From NCBI RefSeq assembly GCF_000518865.1, contig NZ_JAEK01000042.1, positions 1 through 45,148 of the forward strand: a stretch of DNA of 45,148 bases, in the 5' to 3' direction. Position numbers and translations under genes: made by a program. How positions within the stretch are numbered: position 1 is the stretch's first letter; every line of letters starts with the position of its first letter. The stretch comes from Bacillus sp. J37. Its GTDB lineage: Bacteria > Bacillota > Bacilli > Bacillales > Bacillaceae. Below the pieces are notes generated by a model that ran no database searches, was not told the DNA's origin, and was given only the letters and a program-made list of their open reading frames with translations. Positions 43,314 through 45,148 of this stretch are shown here, in pieces.

Positions 43314-43877
43314 TTATAAATGCCTTAATTGCTTTCTCAATGCTTCCCTGCCCCGGTGTATACGAGTTTTAACAGTCCCAACAGGTATGGTTAAAATCTC
43401 GCTAATTTCATTTAGTGATAATTCATCAATATACTTTAGGACAATAACAGTTCGATACTTATCAGGTAATTTTAAAATCTCACCTTGGATCGTTTGCTGT
43501 AACTCTAATGTTTCAAGTTCATCCTCTGGTAACGATACATCCGCTGCTACTTGGGAATACATGTTTAAACCATCCGTACCGGAAACCTCTGCATCTAAAT
43601 AGAAATCTGGTTTCTTTTTTCTAATTCTGTCAATAGAAAGATTCGTTGCAATACGGTATAACCAGGTTGAAAACTTTTTATTCATATCATACGTATGAAT
43701 ATTAACATATGCTCTTATAAACGCTTCTTGTGCAATGTCTTCTGCTTCATGAGCATTCCCAAGCATCCGATAGCATAGTTGATAAATTTTGTCCTTATAA
43801 ATATCTACTATTTCAGCAAATGCATTTTGATCGCCCTTTTTTACTTGTTTAATTCTTTTTTTTATCAGTGTCTCCAT
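43314..43877 (-). CDS. sigW: ECF sigma factor SigW
   Basis: This 187-residue ECF sigma factor has the same length as in B. subtilis. Region 2 includes YKDKIYQLCYRMLGN and AEDIAQEAFIRAYVN, and region 4 ends with the helix-turn-helix ISEILTIPVGTVKTRIHRGREALRK. An ATG three codons earlier is too close to the GGGGG ribosome-binding site, so the start at 43877 is preferred. It directs genes for resistance to envelope-active compounds, such as ydbST in B. subtilis. A TGAAAC/CGTATA promoter upstream indicates autoregulation. Confidence 0.97.
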   Translation of the reverse strand: METLIKKRIKQVKKGDQNAFAEIVDIYKDKIYQLCYRMLGNAHEAEDIAQEAFIRAYVNIHTYDMNKKFSTWLYRIATNLSIDRIRKKKPDFYLDAEVSGTDGLNMYSQVAADVSLPEDELETLELQQTIQGEILKLPDKYRTVIVLKYIDELSLNEISEILTIPVGTVKTRIHRGREALRKQLRHL

Positions 43878-43911
43878 ATTTATCATACCCCCGCACTCTG
43901 CGGCTATCTTT

Positions 43912-43940
43912 TATACGTAATAGGATGCTGCTAAGTTTCA
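43912..43940 (-). promoter_or_regulatory. Candidate autoregulatory SigW promoter
   Basis: On the minus strand TGAAAC (43935-43940) and CGTATA (43912-43917) are separated by 17 bp. The boxes match the SigW consensus (TGAAAC and CGTA); the usual spacing is 16 bp, so this is one base longer. It is 35 bp before sigW. Confidence 0.7.
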
Positions 43941-44041
43941 TTTTTTTTCACATAAATTATTTTAACAAATTTTGGTTGATGTATGGAGAAAACTTTTATT
44001 TCTTTTCATTTCTTTTCCGTTATGTTAATTAACAGTGCATC

Positions 44042-44070
44042 AAAAAAGCGATAAACATTGTTTATCGCTT
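44042..44070 (-). terminator. Terminator of the rRNA-tRNA operon
   Basis: AAGCGATAAAC and GTTTATCGCTT are perfect 11-bp arms with a 3-nt loop, and the minus strand continues with TTTT. It follows the last tRNA (Ala) by about 28 bp. Confidence 0.9.
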
Positions 44071-44097
44071 AATATGTAAAATCATTATATACAATTA

Positions 44098-44173
44098 TGG
44101 TGGAGCCTAGCGGGATCGAACCGCTGACCTCCTGCGTGCAAAGCAGGCGCTCTCCCAGCTGAGCTAAGGCCCC
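44098..44173 (-). tRNA. tRNA-Ala (anticodon TGC)
   Basis: The anticodon loop is TTTGCAC, the acceptor is GGGGCCT, and CCA is encoded at 44098-44100. It is the last gene of the right tRNA cluster. Confidence 0.95.
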
Positions 44174-44183
44174 ATGGTGCCGT

Positions 44184-44258
44184 TGGAGCGGAAGACGGGA
44201 TTCGAACCCGCGACCCCCACCTTGGCAAGGTGGTGTTCTACCACTGAACTACTTCCGC
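44184..44258 (-). tRNA. tRNA-Gly (anticodon GCC)
   Basis: The anticodon loop is TTGCCAA, the acceptor is GCGGAAG, and CCA is encoded at 44184-44186. Confidence 0.95.
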
Positions 44259-44262
44259 ATTA

Positions 44263-44335
44263 TGAGCCATGAAGGACTCGAACCTTCGACCCTCTGATTA
44301 AAAGTCAGATGCTCTACCAACTGAGCTAATGGCTC
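44263..44335 (-). tRNA. tRNA-Lys (anticodon TTT), no encoded CCA
   Basis: The body is the same as that of the tRNA-Lys at 101-176, but the discriminator A is followed by TAA, so CCA is not encoded. Confidence 0.95.
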
Positions 44336-44338
44336 TAA

Positions 44339-44413
44339 TGGCTGGGCTAGCTGGATTCGAACCAACGCATGTCGCAGTCAAAGTGCGATGCCTTACCGCT
44401 TGGCTATAGCCCA
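44339..44413 (-). tRNA. tRNA-Gln (anticodon TTG)
   Basis: This is a second copy of the gene at 203-277. CCA is encoded, and it is adjacent to tRNA-Lys as in the left cluster. Confidence 0.95.
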
Positions 44414-44495
44414 TTAATTATGATATTAATACTTTTCCCTTTAATAGTGAAAGTATTCACAATTCATTAGATGAATTTTTATATTTCATTATAAA

Positions 44496-44579
44496 TGGTG
44501 GAGGGGGGCAGATTCGAACTGCCGAACCCTAAGGAGCGGATTTACAGTCCGCCGCGTTTAGCCACTTCGCTACCCCTCC
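44496..44579 (-). tRNA. tRNA-Tyr (anticodon GTA)
   Basis: This is a class II tRNA with anticodon loop CTGTAAA and acceptor GGAGGGG. CCA is encoded at 44496-44498. Confidence 0.95.
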
Positions 44580-44596
44580 GAATTGAGAAGAAAGAG

Positions 44597-44669
<73 letters not shown>

Positions 44670-44709
44670 GTAAATAGAGTATATATTATTTTAACTATTA
44701 AAAATTTCA

Positions 44710-44785
44710 TGGTGGAGGATGACGGGATCGAACCGCCGACCCCCTGCTTGTAAGGCAGGTGCTCTCCCAGCTGAGCTAATCCTCC
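44710..44785 (-). tRNA. tRNA-Val (anticodon TAC)
   Basis: The anticodon loop is CTTACAA, the acceptor is GGAGGAT, and CCA is encoded at 44710-44712. Confidence 0.95.
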
Positions 44786-44793
44786 AATTTAAA

Positions 44794-44868
44794 TGGTGAC
44801 CCATACGGGATTCGAACCCGTGTTACCGCCGTGAAAGGGCGGTGTCTTAACCGCTTGACCAATGGGCC
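44794..44868 (-). tRNA. tRNA-Glu (anticodon TTC)
   Basis: The anticodon loop is CTTTCAC and CCA is encoded. The acceptor stem has A6-T67 in place of the G6-C67 of the copy at 519-590. Confidence 0.95.
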
Positions 44869-44885
44869 GTACAATTGTTTTCTTA

Positions 44886-44958
44886 AGCTTCCAACCGGGC
44901 TCGAACCGGTGACCTCTTCCTTACCATGGAAGTGCTCTACCAACTGAGCTATGGAAGC
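44886..44958 (-). tRNA. tRNA-Thr (anticodon GGT), no encoded CCA
   Basis: The anticodon loop is ATGGTAA and the acceptor GCTTCCA pairs with TGGAAGC. The discriminator appears to be T, followed by TA. Confidence 0.93.
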
Positions 44959-44960
44959 AA

Positions 44961-45035
44961 TGGCTCCGCAGGCAGGACTCGAACCTGCGACCGATCGGTT
45001 AACAGCCGATAGCTCTACCACTGAGCTACTGCGGA
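44961..45035 (-). tRNA. tRNA-Asn (anticodon GTT)
   Basis: This is a near-identical second copy of the gene at 695-769. It is the first tRNA after the 5S rRNA, and CCA is encoded at 44961-44963. Confidence 0.95.
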
Positions 45036-45045
45036 ATAATCAAAG

Positions 45046-45148
<103 letters not shown>

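Overview
The window comes from the chromosome of an AT-rich, Gram-positive, endospore-forming member of the Bacillaceae (Bacillus in the broad sense). The evidence is a complete sigma-B stress operon, a sigW-rsiW pair, a glmS ribozyme, the cortex-morphogenesis peptide CmpA, a mazEF (ndoAI-ndoA) pair, and gene order close to the B. subtilis blocks sprT-cmpA-tex / sigB / alr / acpS / cshA / murF / ddl and sigW / cdaA / glmM / glmS. I see no phage genes, transposase or CRISPR array. Most genes lie on the minus strand, so transcription runs mainly from high to low coordinates.

Layout from left to right. (1) 1-830: seven tRNA genes (Leu, Lys, Gln, Asp, Glu, Ser, Asn) on the minus strand. They are driven by a consensus sigma-A promoter and resemble the B. 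subtilis trnS cluster. (2) 840-4,060: sprT, cmpA on the plus strand, and tex. (3) 4,046-8,890: the sigma-B operon rsbR-rsbS-rsbT-rsbU-rsbV-rsbW-sigB-rsbX, with a near-perfect internal sigma-B promoter before rsbV whose -35 box coincides with the end of rsbU. (4) 9,280-13,320: ndoA/ndoAI, alr, a LolA-like lipoprotein and acpS. (5) 13,619-19,160: rhomboid protease (+), the ydbT/ydbS PH-domain pair, uvsE and cshA. (6) 19,650-23,000: an esterase, murF and ddl. (7) 23,150-34,440: accessory metabolism. This holds two methyltransferases, a LOG-family protein, a YuiD-type PAP2 relative, a LysE exporter, a YfiT/DinB protein, a DMT transporter, an acetyltransferase, a second esterase, a two-gene ribA-ribD operon, a thioredoxin-like protein and a solitary glpK. 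(8) 34,500-36,750: a small AT-rich island with a truncated JetA-like (Wadjet type II, DUF2397) fragment, a small membrane protein and a secreted protein of unknown function. (9) 36,850-43,880: glmS with its ribozyme, then glmM, cdaR, cdaA, rsiW and sigW, which form a cell-envelope and c-di-AMP block. (10) 44,040-45,148: ten tRNA genes and the 3' part of a 5S rRNA, the end of an rRNA operon that continues beyond the window.

The genes share a theme of envelope synthesis and stress. SigB and SigW control general and envelope stress responses. GlmS and GlmM make amino-sugar precursors, CdaA/CdaR make and tune c-di-AMP, and Alr, Ddl and MurF complete the D-Ala-D-Ala stem peptide.

The most notable non-coding features are: five copies of a mosaic intergenic repeat whose central hairpin varies in a compensatory way; a group of DnaA boxes at 29,348-29,492, two of them in a perfect long hairpin; a palindromic operator on the promoter of the ribA-ribD operon; a 61-bp repeat lodged between the glmS ribozyme and the glmS ribosome-binding site; and three exact 20-bp-period tandem repeats downstream of glmS. 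No complete new system is evident. The best candidates for follow-up are the DnaA-box cluster, the operator-controlled ribA-ribD pair and the orphan JetA-like protein.
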